A stretch of DNA of 64,000 bases, from NCBI GenBank assembly GCA_050246015.1, contig JBFWWU010000007.1, positions 62,001 through 126,000 of the forward strand, given 5' to 3'. The position numbers and the translations under genes were made by a program. Below the pieces are notes generated by a model. It was not told where the DNA came from. It ran no database searches and saw only the letters and a program-made list of their open reading frames with translations. Positions 7,925-15,828 of the stretch are shown one piece after another (position 1 is the first letter of the stretch; every line of letters starts with the position of its first letter). Source of the stretch: JTS-AC122 sp050246015 (GTDB lineage: Bacteria; Planctomycetota; Phycisphaerae; Phycisphaerales; UBA1924).

Positions 7925-9421
7925 ATGACCAAAGTGAACAAGATTGGAATGTGTACGGTCTCTTCGCTGGCGCTCCTGGCCTGCGCCGGAGCCGCCTTTG
8001 GACAAAACTGCTCCAACGGCGTCATCCCGACGCAATGCAACCCCATCGGCAACTGCAACGGCCCTGACGTGATCGTCGGCGACCTCAACGGCGTGTCGAA
8101 CTACACCAACGTCGGCACCATCGACGCCATTTCCGTAGGCACCACGTCCTGCAACATCGGTAACGCCCAGTTGCTCTGGATCGACAGCACCAATCAGCAC
8201 CCCGCGATCTCGCAGACCGCGTTCAAGATGAAGACAGGCCCGAACGGCGTGACCACCTTCGAGCAGATCGGGCAGAGTTGGCTCAAGCACGGCTTCTTCG
8301 CCCTTTCCGAGGGCCTGTGCTGCGCCGGCTGCCAGGGGACCAACGGCACCCGCCTGGGCATCCACTGCTCCGACCCGTACACCTCGGCCCGCAACGGCTC
8401 CCAGGGCGGCCTTGGCCCCAAGTGGCAGGTCAACGCCAGCACCGGCGCCTTCACCTACCCGCCCGCCAATCCGTCCTGGAGCGGCTCGGTCGCCCGCCGC
8501 TGCCAACTCAAGGCGGCTGAGATGGAGCCGAGTTCGGGCAGCGTCCTCTACTTCGTCGCCGGTCAGTACGTCACCCCCGACGACGCGACCACCAACAACG
8601 GGCTCAACAAGTACAACAACGAGTCGTACCGCCGCTGCAACGTGAGCGGGTCCGGCAGCGCCTGGACGTTCTCGTTCAACGGGACGACGCAGCGCGCTCA
8701 GCAGGCCATCCGCGCCTGGCAGGATACCGACGGCAATGTTCTGGAGGCCGACGTTCCGGTCGGCTCGGGTACCGGGTTCTCCGAAGGTCTGTTCATCGTC
8801 GCGATGAAGGCCACCGACCTGGGCAACGGCATGTGGAACTACGAGTACGCGGTCCAGAACATGAACTCCCACCGCTCCGGCGGGACGTTCGAGGTTCCGA
8901 TTCCCGCGGGCGTCATGGTGACCAACATCGGGTTCCATGACGTGGACTACCACTCCGGCGACGGCCCGGGCAACGTGAACTTCTCGGGCACGGACTGGAC
9001 CGCGTCCAAGATCAACGGCGAAGTCTCCGACGGCACGCCCCTGGTCTGGTCCACCGAGACCTTCGCCCAGAACCAGAGCGCCAACGCGCTGCGCTGGGGC
9101 ACGCTGTACAACTTCCGCTTCGATGCCAATGTCATGCCCAAGTCAGGGTCCGTCACGATCGGGCTCTGGCGTCCGCCGAGCCCCGGCGATCCATCGTCGG
9201 TGGTTTCGCCGCAGGGGCGTCTGAATGTGCCGGGCGATCCCCCGATGCCCGCGTGTCCGTGCGACTGGAACGAAGCGGGCGGCCTGAACAGCCAGGACTT
9301 CTTCGACTTCGTCGCCGACTTCTTCAGCGGCAACGCCGACTACAACAACAGCGGCGCCACGGACAGCCAGGACTTCTTCGACTTCCTGGGCTGCTTCTTC
9401 GCTCCGCCGATGGGCTGCTGA
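7925..9421 (+). CDS. Secreted GC-type dockerin-tailed protein, paralogue A
   Basis: A secreted protein of 498 residues. The signal peptide is MTKVNKIG plus a hydrophobic stretch, with cleavage near GAAFGQ. The main part (about 25-425) is a Cys-, Asn- and Gly-rich domain that I know only as an uncharacterised conserved bacterial secreted family. Its marks include GVTTFEQIGQSWLKHGFFAL and a cluster of Cys residues. The last 55 residues are the dockerin-like tail: CPCDWN, two EF-hand-like loops of the form DxNxxGxxxSQDFF, and a terminal Gly-Cys. The ATG at 7925 was chosen because GAGGTGA sits five bases upstream and the paralogue at 9608 has the same arrangement; a GTG at 7916 is also in frame. 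A strong terminator follows. Confidence 0.9.
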   Translation: MTKVNKIGMCTVSSLALLACAGAAFGQNCSNGVIPTQCNPIGNCNGPDVIVGDLNGVSNYTNVGTIDAISVGTTSCNIGNAQLLWIDSTNQHPAISQTAFKMKTGPNGVTTFEQIGQSWLKHGFFALSEGLCCAGCQGTNGTRLGIHCSDPYTSARNGSQGGLGPKWQVNASTGAFTYPPANPSWSGSVARRCQLKAAEMEPSSGSVLYFVAGQYVTPDDATTNNGLNKYNNESYRRCNVSGSGSAWTFSFNGTTQRAQQAIRAWQDTDGNVLEADVPVGSGTGFSEGLFIVAMKATDLGNGMWNYEYAVQNMNSHRSGGTFEVPIPAGVMVTNIGFHDVDYHSGDGPGNVNFSGTDWTASKINGEVSDGTPLVWSTETFAQNQSANALRWGTLYNFRFDANVMPKSGSVTIGLWRPPSPGDPSSVVSPQGRLNVPGDPPMPACPCDWNEAGGLNSQDFFDFVADFFSGNADYNNSGATDSQDFFDFLGCFFAPPMGC

Positions 9422-9449
9422 GCGTGATTTGACCTGACGGTTTCGCCTT

Positions 9450-9490
9450 GAGGCCCCCGGGCGAGTTCACCCCGGGGGCCTCATTCGTTT
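9450..9490 (+). terminator. Intrinsic terminator after paralogue A
   Basis: A 12-bp perfect stem (9450-9461 with 9471-9482, GAGGCCCCCGGG and its complement) has a 9-base loop and is followed by ATTCGTTTT. It lies 29 bases after the stop codon. Confidence 0.85.
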
Positions 9491-9607
9491 TGGCGAAATC
9501 AGCAACACCAGTCGGTCGGCGCGGTATTCACTGTCTAACATGCAACCGGGGCCCGAAGGCCCATTTGCGTCTCACTTTCCCGCACATTCGTACAACGAGG
9601 TGAACCG

Positions 9608-11095
9608 ATGAATCACATGAGCAAACTGGGCGTGGTGGCGGGTTCTCTGCTGGCGTGTGCCGGCGCGGCGTTCGGGCAGAACTGCTCCAACGGCGTCATC
9701 CCGACTCAATGCACCCCCCTGGGCAACTGCAACGGCCCTGACGTGATCGTCGGCGACCTCAACGGCGTGTCGAACTACACGAACGTCGGCACCATCGACG
9801 CCATCTCCGTCGGCACCACGTCCTGCAACATCGGCAACGTCTGGCTCAACTGGATCCAGAGCACCAATCAGCACCCCGCGATCTCGCAGACCGCCTTCAA
9901 GATGAAGACGGGCGCGAACGGCGTGACCACGTTCGAGCAGATCGGGCAGAGTTGGCTCAAGCACGGCTTCTTCGCTCTTTCCCAGAACCTGTGCTGCTCC
10001 GGTTGCCAATCGACCGACGGGACCCATCTGGGCGTGCACTGCTCCGACCCGTACACCTCGGCCCGCAACGGCTCTCAGGGCGGCCTTGGCCCCAAGTGGC
10101 AGGTCAACGCCAGCACCGGCGCCTTCACCTACCCGCCCGCCAATCCTACCTGGAGCGGCTCGGTCGCCCGCCGCTGCCAACTCAAGGCGGCTGAGATGGA
10201 GCCGAGTTCGGCCAGCGTCCTCTACTTCGTCGCCGGTCAGTACGTCACCCCCGACGACGCGACCACCAACAACGGGCTCAACAAGTACAACAACGAGTCG
10301 TACCGCCGCTGCAACGTGAGCGGGTCCGGCAGCGCCTGGACGTTCTCGTTCAACGGGACGACGCAGCGCGCTCAGCAGGCCATCCGCGCCTGGCAGGATA
10401 CCGACGGCAATGTTCTGGAGGCCGACGTTCCGGTCGGCTCGGGTACCGGGTTCTCCGAAGGTCTGTTCATCGTCGCGATGAAGGCCACCGACCTGGGCAA
10501 CGGCATGTGGAACTACGAGTACGCGGTCCAGAACATGAACTCCCACCGCTCCGGCGGGACGTTCGAGGTTCCGATTCCCGCGGGCGTCATGGTGACCAAC
10601 ATCGGGTTCCATGACGTGGACTACCACTCCGGCGACGGCCCGGGCAACGTGAACTTCTCGGGCACGGACTGGACCGCGTCCAAGATCAACGGCGAAGTCT
10701 CCGACGGCTCGCCCCTGGTCTGGTCCACCGAAGATTTCGCCCAGAACCAGAGCGCCAACGCGCTGCGCTGGGGCACGCTGTACAACTTCCGCTTCGACGC
10801 CAACGTTGCTCCGCGACCGGGCGAAGTGACGATCGGCCTGTGGCGTCCGGGTAATCCGGGCGATCCCAACTCGGTCATGTCGTCGCAGGGCCGCGTCGGC
10901 GTCCCCGGCGAGATCCCGGTGCCCACGTGTCCGTGCGACTGGAACGATGTGGACGGCGTGAACAGCCAGGACTTCGTGGACTTCCTCGCCGACTTCTTCA
11001 ACAACAACGCCGACTACAACAGCAGCGGGCTCACGGACACTCAGGACTTCTTCGACTTCCTGGGCTGCTTCTTCGCTCCGCCGATGGGCTGCTGA
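9608..11095 (+). CDS. Secreted GC-type dockerin-tailed protein, paralogue B
   Basis: A secreted 495-residue tandem paralogue of the preceding gene. The signal peptide is MNHMSKLGVVAG with cleavage near GAAFGQ. The Cys-rich central domain and the dockerin-like tail follow, the tail having CPCDWN, NSQDFVDF, TQDFFDF and a terminal Gly-Cys. GAGGTGA lies just upstream of the ATG. Bases 10213-10708 are identical to 8539-9034 of the neighbour, including silent positions, while both ends have diverged. The B tail differs most: SQDFVDF replaces SQDFFDF, and NNNADYN replaces SGNADYN. The linker before the tail also differs. The function is unknown, but the pair probably acts at the cell surface or in the medium. 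Confidence 0.9.
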   Translation: MNHMSKLGVVAGSLLACAGAAFGQNCSNGVIPTQCTPLGNCNGPDVIVGDLNGVSNYTNVGTIDAISVGTTSCNIGNVWLNWIQSTNQHPAISQTAFKMKTGANGVTTFEQIGQSWLKHGFFALSQNLCCSGCQSTDGTHLGVHCSDPYTSARNGSQGGLGPKWQVNASTGAFTYPPANPTWSGSVARRCQLKAAEMEPSSASVLYFVAGQYVTPDDATTNNGLNKYNNESYRRCNVSGSGSAWTFSFNGTTQRAQQAIRAWQDTDGNVLEADVPVGSGTGFSEGLFIVAMKATDLGNGMWNYEYAVQNMNSHRSGGTFEVPIPAGVMVTNIGFHDVDYHSGDGPGNVNFSGTDWTASKINGEVSDGSPLVWSTEDFAQNQSANALRWGTLYNFRFDANVAPRPGEVTIGLWRPGNPGDPNSVMSSQGRVGVPGEIPVPTCPCDWNDVDGVNSQDFVDFLADFFNNNADYNSSGLTDTQDFFDFLGCFFAPPMGC

Positions 11096-11121
11096 TCACA
11101 TTTCGAGATGTGGTTCATTTC

Positions 11122-11160
11122 CAGACCCCCGTGGCTACGGCCTCGGGGGTCTGTGCTTTT
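11122..11160 (+). terminator. Intrinsic terminator after paralogue B
   Basis: A perfect 10-bp stem (11122-11131 with 11144-11153, CAGACCCCCG and its complement) is followed by TGCTTTT. It lies 26 bases after the stop and also faces the convergent SPOR gene. Confidence 0.85.
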
Positions 11161-11212
11161 GGATTCGCTCGGTCGCTCGCCCGCGGGGAAAGGGGTATGC
11201 CCGTGAGGGGGG

Positions 11213-12691
11213 CTATCGCTCCGGCACCGCCACCAGCGCGCTGGGGACCAGTTTGGCCTCGCGCATGCCGGGGGTCTTGCCCGTGTAACCCTGGCCGTTG
11301 TAGAGGTTCAGCGGATGCCGGCGGCGCGCGTCGCGTAGCCGGCGCGATTCATTCCCGGGGTTCATCGGGTTGAAATCCTCGGGACCGAAGACGCCGACGG
11401 TGACCATGCTCCGGTTGGGCCCATGGTAGAAGAAGGCGAGTTCGCCTTCCCGTCGCAGTTGGGCGGCGGCCTCCTCGGCGGCTGCCTGGACTGTCTTCTT
11501 GTCTTCCGGTGAGAGTCGATTGACCTCCTCTCGACCGTAGAACCCCACTTGGAGCGTGTAGAGGGCGTCCTTCCCAAAGGTTCGCTTGGCGGTGCGAAGG
11601 TCGTACTCGTTCTTGACTGGGGCGGCATCGATTGGCGGCGCGAGATAGACGGTCGCGTACGGCTTCGTGGCTCCGCCCGCCGCGGTGAACTCCATCGTCT
11701 GAATGCGGTGAAGGTCCGATTGGGCCGCGCGGTCCTCGGCGCCGGGGTATGACCCCACGCAGATCGCGGTCGCGCGGCCTCGCTCCTGGATGAATGCTTC
11801 AGGCAGCCGACCGTCGGTCTGGATCTCCGCGAGCGCCTGGCGGGCCAGCGCCGCTTGTTCATCGCCGTTGAAGACGGCGATCACGATCGACCAGCCCGAG
11901 CCGCCCGCGGGGGATGTGCTGGGCCGATCGCTCGCGCGTCCGTCGCTCGCTGGGAAAGCGGACTCATCCAGCAAGGTCGGCGCGTCCGAGAGTACCAGGG
12001 CGGCAATGGCAGGATCGATCGATGCTGGCTCGGAACCGCTCGCGGGCGTGGGGAGGGGCGCCGGCACCGACGGATCCGTTGCGGTTCCTGTTTCGGCGGT
12101 TTGGCGTGCCAGGGCGCGGCGCTGGCGTGACTTGTCTCCTGCGGCGTCCCAGGGCGATCCCCGATCGGTGGAGTTGGGATCCGCCGTCATATCGACTTGG
12201 CGAGAAAACGGCTCGGGCACGGCGTCGCCCGCACCAGCCGGATCAACCCCGGCATTCGCGCCGTCTTTGTGAGCCGACCTAGCAGCGATCGGTGATTGCC
12301 GGGGCTCCGGCGCAGCGGCGGGCGCGGGACGGGGGGCGGGTCGGTCGGATTCCCAGTCGTGCGTGGTGAACTCGCGAGCCGCCATTGCCGGCCCGGGACG
12401 GGGCGCGCGCGACGCGACTTCCCGCAGGTCCAATTGCCGTCGCAACTTGGAGTATTCATCGGCCGTGATCGACGCCTCGCGAAGAGGCTCGACCCGTACG
12501 AGGTCGGTTCCAAAGACCTGTCGGACCTGATCGCGGTAATACGCCGCGGTTGCCCGATCGCCCTGATCATCCAGATCCGGCGACAGGTAGCCGGAACTGC
12601 GATGGCAGCCCGGGGAGACGGTCGCCAGCAGGGCCGCCGTGCCAGCGCCCATCCATCGGCGGCGCCAGGATGTCAGTGGGTGATTCGTCAC
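11213..12691 (-). CDS. Secreted or lipoprotein-like protein with two SPOR-like repeats
   Basis: A 492-residue exported protein. The N-terminus (MTNHPLTSWRRRWMGAG, then a hydrophobic run to SPGC) is a signal sequence; the Cys at about residue 29 may be a lipidation site, although SPGC is not a standard lipobox. A long low-complexity Pro/Ala/Asp-rich region (about 90-265) follows. Two C-terminal units look like SPOR domains. The first is GWSIVIAVFNGDEQ to ICVGSYPGAED (about 268-320). The second is YTLQVGFYGREEV to MVTVGVFGPEDF (about 385-445). SPOR domains bind denuded septal peptidoglycan, so a role in cell-wall or envelope processes is possible; planctomycete division is unusual and this is only inference. 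Convergent with paralogue B. Confidence 0.75.
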   Translation of the reverse strand: MTNHPLTSWRRRWMGAGTAALLATVSPGCHRSSGYLSPDLDDQGDRATAAYYRDQVRQVFGTDLVRVEPLREASITADEYSKLRRQLDLREVASRAPRPGPAMAAREFTTHDWESDRPAPRPAPAAAPEPRQSPIAARSAHKDGANAGVDPAGAGDAVPEPFSRQVDMTADPNSTDRGSPWDAAGDKSRQRRALARQTAETGTATDPSVPAPLPTPASGSEPASIDPAIAALVLSDAPTLLDESAFPASDGRASDRPSTSPAGGSGWSIVIAVFNGDEQAALARQALAEIQTDGRLPEAFIQERGRATAICVGSYPGAEDRAAQSDLHRIQTMEFTAAGGATKPYATVYLAPPIDAAPVKNEYDLRTAKRTFGKDALYTLQVGFYGREEVNRLSPEDKKTVQAAAEEAAAQLRREGELAFFYHGPNRSMVTVGVFGPEDFNPMNPGNESRRLRDARRRHPLNLYNGQGYTGKTPGMREAKLVPSALVAVPER

Positions 12692-13277
12692 GGTCGGGAC
12701 GGTTTACGGCTCGGGAGGAGTGGTTGAAAGGGGCATCGATACGTTCGGCCCGCCGGGCGGGTCGAGTTCCACCGTCCGGCGCTGGTAAGCAAGAATCGCG
12801 CGAACGCGTAACATACTAGTTCGCCGGCGGACGATGACCTGTCGGGGTCGCAAAATGTGGGATTCCGCAGGCAGAAATCACCAAAACAACACCAAACAAA
12901 GTGAACCGGACGGGGCTGAAGATTCAACGCGCAAGGATGGCCGACCGGTCGAATGGGGCCAAGAGTTTTCAAAAAAAACTCTGACGAGCGAGGCGGTTCC
13001 GAATCGATGTTATTGTGCGTAAAGTCGTGAAATAGAAGCATTTACGATCGAACACAAAAAAGATTCGTTGACTCAAGGGACGGCGCATGAGTCGTCGATA
13101 CAAATGGTGCAACCGGTCGGATCGATGAACTCGGCAAGCAGCCGCTCGATCCGGCAACTCGAAAGCAGAGTGTTTGCCACTGCGAAGGATTGCGGCGGCT
13201 CATAGGCGATGGATCGCGTCGTATTGTGCGACGCCCGGCGGTATCCATGTGGGTATTCGTCGGCGGGAGACCGAACC
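12692..13277. other. Divergent intergenic region between the SPOR gene and the FlgM-like gene
   Basis: About 585 bases with no gene I can support; a 62-codon frame at 12834 has unlikely composition. The middle (about 12860-13080) is AT-rich for this genome. It holds an A/T hairpin, AGAGTTTT with AAAACTCT (12962-12982), and a spaced inverted repeat (13018-13046). It probably carries the promoters for both flanking genes, and a small RNA cannot be excluded. Confidence 0.5.
13018..13046. promoter_or_regulatory. Spaced inverted repeat, possible operator
   Basis: CGTAAA (13018-13023) and TTTACG (13041-13046) are perfect inverted arms 17 bases apart in AT-rich DNA upstream of the FlgM-like gene. 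The arms equal the half-sites of the 14-bp palindrome at 32648-32661, but there the halves are joined. Confidence 0.3.
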
Positions 13278-13613
13278 ATGCTTCCTATCCAAAGCGGCGC
13301 CTGTGAACCGTGCAGCGGCCGGCAGCATCTGACCAGAGTGACGACGGACGTGCGAGGCTCGGGCGTTGGCCAGACGGCGGAAGAATCGCCTGTTGCGTCG
13401 TGTTGTTCGTCCGGTGCAGGGAGCAAGAGTGTGATCCAGCGAGCCCGGCGAATCAGCGATTCAATCGAACTGTCCCGGGACGCGGGCGGCGAGATTCGCC
13501 GCGAACTCGTGGCGCGGGTGCGGGCGCAACTTGCCGCGGGTGAATATGACTCGCCGGCGAAACTGGAAGTGGCGGCGGATCGGCTTGCCCGACATCTGGA
13601 CGTGCTGGCGTAG
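13278..13613 (+). CDS. FlgM-like anti-sigma-28 factor
   Basis: A 111-residue protein whose C-terminal half resembles FlgM. Signs are a DSIELSRDA segment, then IRRELVARVRAQLAAGEYD followed by SPAKLEVAADRLARHL, the FlgM pattern of two helices with an intervening AAGxYDxPxKL turn. FlgM holds the flagellar sigma factor (sigma-28) until the hook is complete. The N-terminal half is Ser/Cys-rich and unrecognised. No flagellar genes or sigma factor lie in this window, so the link to motility is family-based inference. The ATG at 13278 has GGGAGA upstream; an earlier start at 13209 would add 23 unlikely residues. Confidence 0.55.
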   Translation: MLPIQSGACEPCSGRQHLTRVTTDVRGSGVGQTAEESPVASCCSSGAGSKSVIQRARRISDSIELSRDAGGEIRRELVARVRAQLAAGEYDSPAKLEVAADRLARHLDVLA

Positions 13614-13731
13614 CGCCGCTCACACAACGAACTGTGGTTCTCCTGGGCCGCGGCGGGCACCACCCGCCGCGGCCCGATTCGCGTTTGCGATCGCGCCGCT
13701 CTGGTCGTGAAGCAGACCCATACGCTCTGGC

Positions 13732-15753
13732 ATGAGCCAGCGAGCGAGGAACTCAAAGACGAAGCAATCGGGGCCGAGCCTGTCAGGGGCATCGGGCGCC
13801 GCCTCCAAGCCTTGGGAGCATGCCAAGGGCGGTGAGGGCTCGGGGAGCGATCCACTGGCGGCACGGTTCGTCGAGTCCCTGTCGTACGACACTCGTCTGT
13901 ACGAGGTCGATATCCGCGGCTCGCTGGCGCACGCGGAGATGCTCTGCCACGTCGGACTAATCACCGGGCCCGACCTGGGCGCCATCCGGGACGGGCTCGC
14001 GGAGATCAAGCGAGAGATCGAGTCGGCGTCCGCGGGCCCGCACGCCGTGGGCGGACCGGGAGCGTGGAGCGGATGGAAGCCGGAACTTGAAGACGTGCAC
14101 ATGTGCATCGAGGCGGCGCTGGTGGAAAAAATCGGCGACGCGGGGCGCAAGTTGCACACGGGCCGCTCGCGGAACGATCAGGTGGCGCTGGACCTGCGTC
14201 TGTGGCTGCGCGACGCGTGCCAGACGCTGCGTGGCCTGGTCGATCAGGTCATGCGGGCGCTGGAGGACCTGGCGGAGCGCGACGGCGGGATCGTGATGCC
14301 GTCGTACACACACATGCAGCGGGCCCAGCCCATCTGCCTGGGGGGCGAACTGATGGCCTGGCACGCGATGATGCAGCGCGACCTGGCTGATCTTGCCCGG
14401 CTGGCGAGGGCCGACGCGAGCCCGCTCGGCTCTGGCGCGGCGGCTGGGAGCGTGCTGCCGCTGGACCGGGCACGCACCGCCGCGGCGCTGGGATTCACCG
14501 AGGTGTCGTCGAACAGCATCGAGGCGACCGCGTCGCGCGACGACGCGCTCGACGCGATGTACGTCATGTCGCGCATCGCGATGCACCTCTCGCGATGGGC
14601 GGAGCAGTGGATCATCTACTGCACGACCGAGTTCGGGTTCGTCCGGCTGGACGAGCGGTACACGACGGGCTCGTCGATGATGCCCCAGAAGCGGAATCCG
14701 GACATGCTGGAACTGATCCGGGGCCGATGCGGGAACGTGTACGGGCACTTCGTCGCGCTGCTGACGATCTGCAAGGGGCTGCCGATCGCGTACAACCGCG
14801 ACCTGCAGGAGGACAAGCGTCATATCTTCGCCGCGTTCGACATGACGCGGGACTGCCTGGAGATGACGGCGCGGATCGTGGCATCGGCCACGTTCGATGG
14901 GCCGCGGATCGCCGCGACCCTGGACCGGGGGTTCCTGGACGCGACGGCGCTGGCGGAGTATTTGGTGACGATCGGAGTTCCGTTCCGCACGTCGCACCAG
15001 GTGGTGGGGTCGCTGGTGCGACAGTGCGAAGCCAGCGGCCGGCATTCGCTGGCGCAACTTTCGCGTCAGGAGATTCGCGCCGCGCTGGATGCGCACGGGC
15101 AGAGCGGAGTGAAGATCGACGCCGCGGTGCACGACGTGCTGGGCGCCTCGCGCGTGGCGTCCGGCTATCAGTCCGCGGGGAATGCGGGCGTCTTGGGCTA
15201 TCGTCAAGCGTTGGCGCGGGCCCGGGGCGAGCGTGAGGCCGCGGGCCGCACGGGGGCGTCGAGTGGGGCCGGCGCCGCCGCCGACCGCACTCCGCAAGCG
15301 GCGACACCGGCGGGTGTCAACGGCGCGACGTTATTTCCGGGGCTGGCGACGGGAGGGCTCGATGAGCAGGTGTTGATCGAGGCGTATGGCACGATCGGCC
15401 GAACCCTCGATGATCTGCCCTACACGCCGGAGTTTGATCGCCTGTACCGCGCGGTGGACGGCGATGCCCGCGGGGCGACGCCGCGCGAGGTCTTTCACCG
15501 ACTGCACAACCTGCGCAAGGCCGGGAAACTGCCCAAGGTGGGACGAACCAAGGTCTCGCCGCCTCGGATCGACCGAAAGGAAGAGCAGGTACTGGAGCGT
15601 CAGGTGATCGAGGCGGTGGGGTCGCTCGGGCAGCGGGATCAGTTGCCCTTTACCGGCACGTTTGACGTGCTGGTGGAGGCGTTCAACCAGAAGACCGGGC
15701 GCGGGCTGGAGCCGCACGACGTGTGGCGCCTGATCGCCAAGTTGGCGAAATAA
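13732..15753 (+). CDS. argH: Argininosuccinate lyase with a repeated C-terminal extension
   Basis: Last enzyme of arginine synthesis: argininosuccinate to arginine plus fumarate (cytoplasm). The lyase core spans about residues 38-505. It contains HTGRSRNDQ (142-150), SYTHMQRAQP (191-200) and the fumarase-superfamily signature GSSMMPQKRNPD (313-324). Usual ArgH length is about 460; this protein has 673. After a Gly/Ala linker (about 505-537) come two copies of a 55-residue helical unit. The first is LIEAYGTIGR to LRKAGKLPK (about 548-602). The second is VIEAVGSLGQ to WRLIAKLAK (about 624-673). Both share the order hydrophobic-EA-G-(I/L)-G, LP(Y/F)T, a central Phe and a final R-L. The N-terminal 37 residues are a Ser/Lys-rich extension. 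I know no such unit in other ArgH proteins; its role is unknown. Confidence 0.93.
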   Translation: MSQRARNSKTKQSGPSLSGASGAASKPWEHAKGGEGSGSDPLAARFVESLSYDTRLYEVDIRGSLAHAEMLCHVGLITGPDLGAIRDGLAEIKREIESASAGPHAVGGPGAWSGWKPELEDVHMCIEAALVEKIGDAGRKLHTGRSRNDQVALDLRLWLRDACQTLRGLVDQVMRALEDLAERDGGIVMPSYTHMQRAQPICLGGELMAWHAMMQRDLADLARLARADASPLGSGAAAGSVLPLDRARTAAALGFTEVSSNSIEATASRDDALDAMYVMSRIAMHLSRWAEQWIIYCTTEFGFVRLDERYTTGSSMMPQKRNPDMLELIRGRCGNVYGHFVALLTICKGLPIAYNRDLQEDKRHIFAAFDMTRDCLEMTARIVASATFDGPRIAATLDRGFLDATALAEYLVTIGVPFRTSHQVVGSLVRQCEASGRHSLAQLSRQEIRAALDAHGQSGVKIDAAVHDVLGASRVASGYQSAGNAGVLGYRQALARARGEREAAGRTGASSGAGAAADRTPQAATPAGVNGATLFPGLATGGLDEQVLIEAYGTIGRTLDDLPYTPEFDRLYRAVDGDARGATPREVFHRLHNLRKAGKLPKVGRTKVSPPRIDRKEEQVLERQVIEAVGSLGQRDQLPFTGTFDVLVEAFNQKTGRGLEPHDVWRLIAKLAK

Positions 15754-15769
15754 CACCTTGGCCGGCCAT

Positions 15770-15800
15770 GACACCCCGGGGGCGCCTGCCCCCGGGTGTC
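15770..15800. terminator. Bidirectional terminator-like hairpin
   Basis: A strong stem, GACACCC(C)GGGGGC with GCCCCCGGGTGTC, has one bulged C and a 4-base GCCT loop. It lies between the convergent argH and B12-domain genes. There is no clear T-run on either strand. Confidence 0.5.
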
Positions 15801-15828
15801 GGATGCGCAGCGGGGCAAGAGCGGCATT

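Noticed and set aside
7829..8953. Minus-strand ORF over paralogue A, with a near-identical one at 9572-10627
   Set aside because: The duplicate appears only because the coding strands are near-identical. Composition is Val/Arg/Gly shadow and there is no ribosome site.
12962..12982. AGAGTTTT...AAAACTCT hairpin as a terminator
   Set aside because: It is not placed after a gene on either strand. It may be chance in AT-rich DNA.
12834..13022. 62-codon plus-strand ORF in the gap before the FlgM-like gene
   Set aside because: Random-looking composition, no ribosome site, and it crosses an A/T hairpin and the operator-like repeat.
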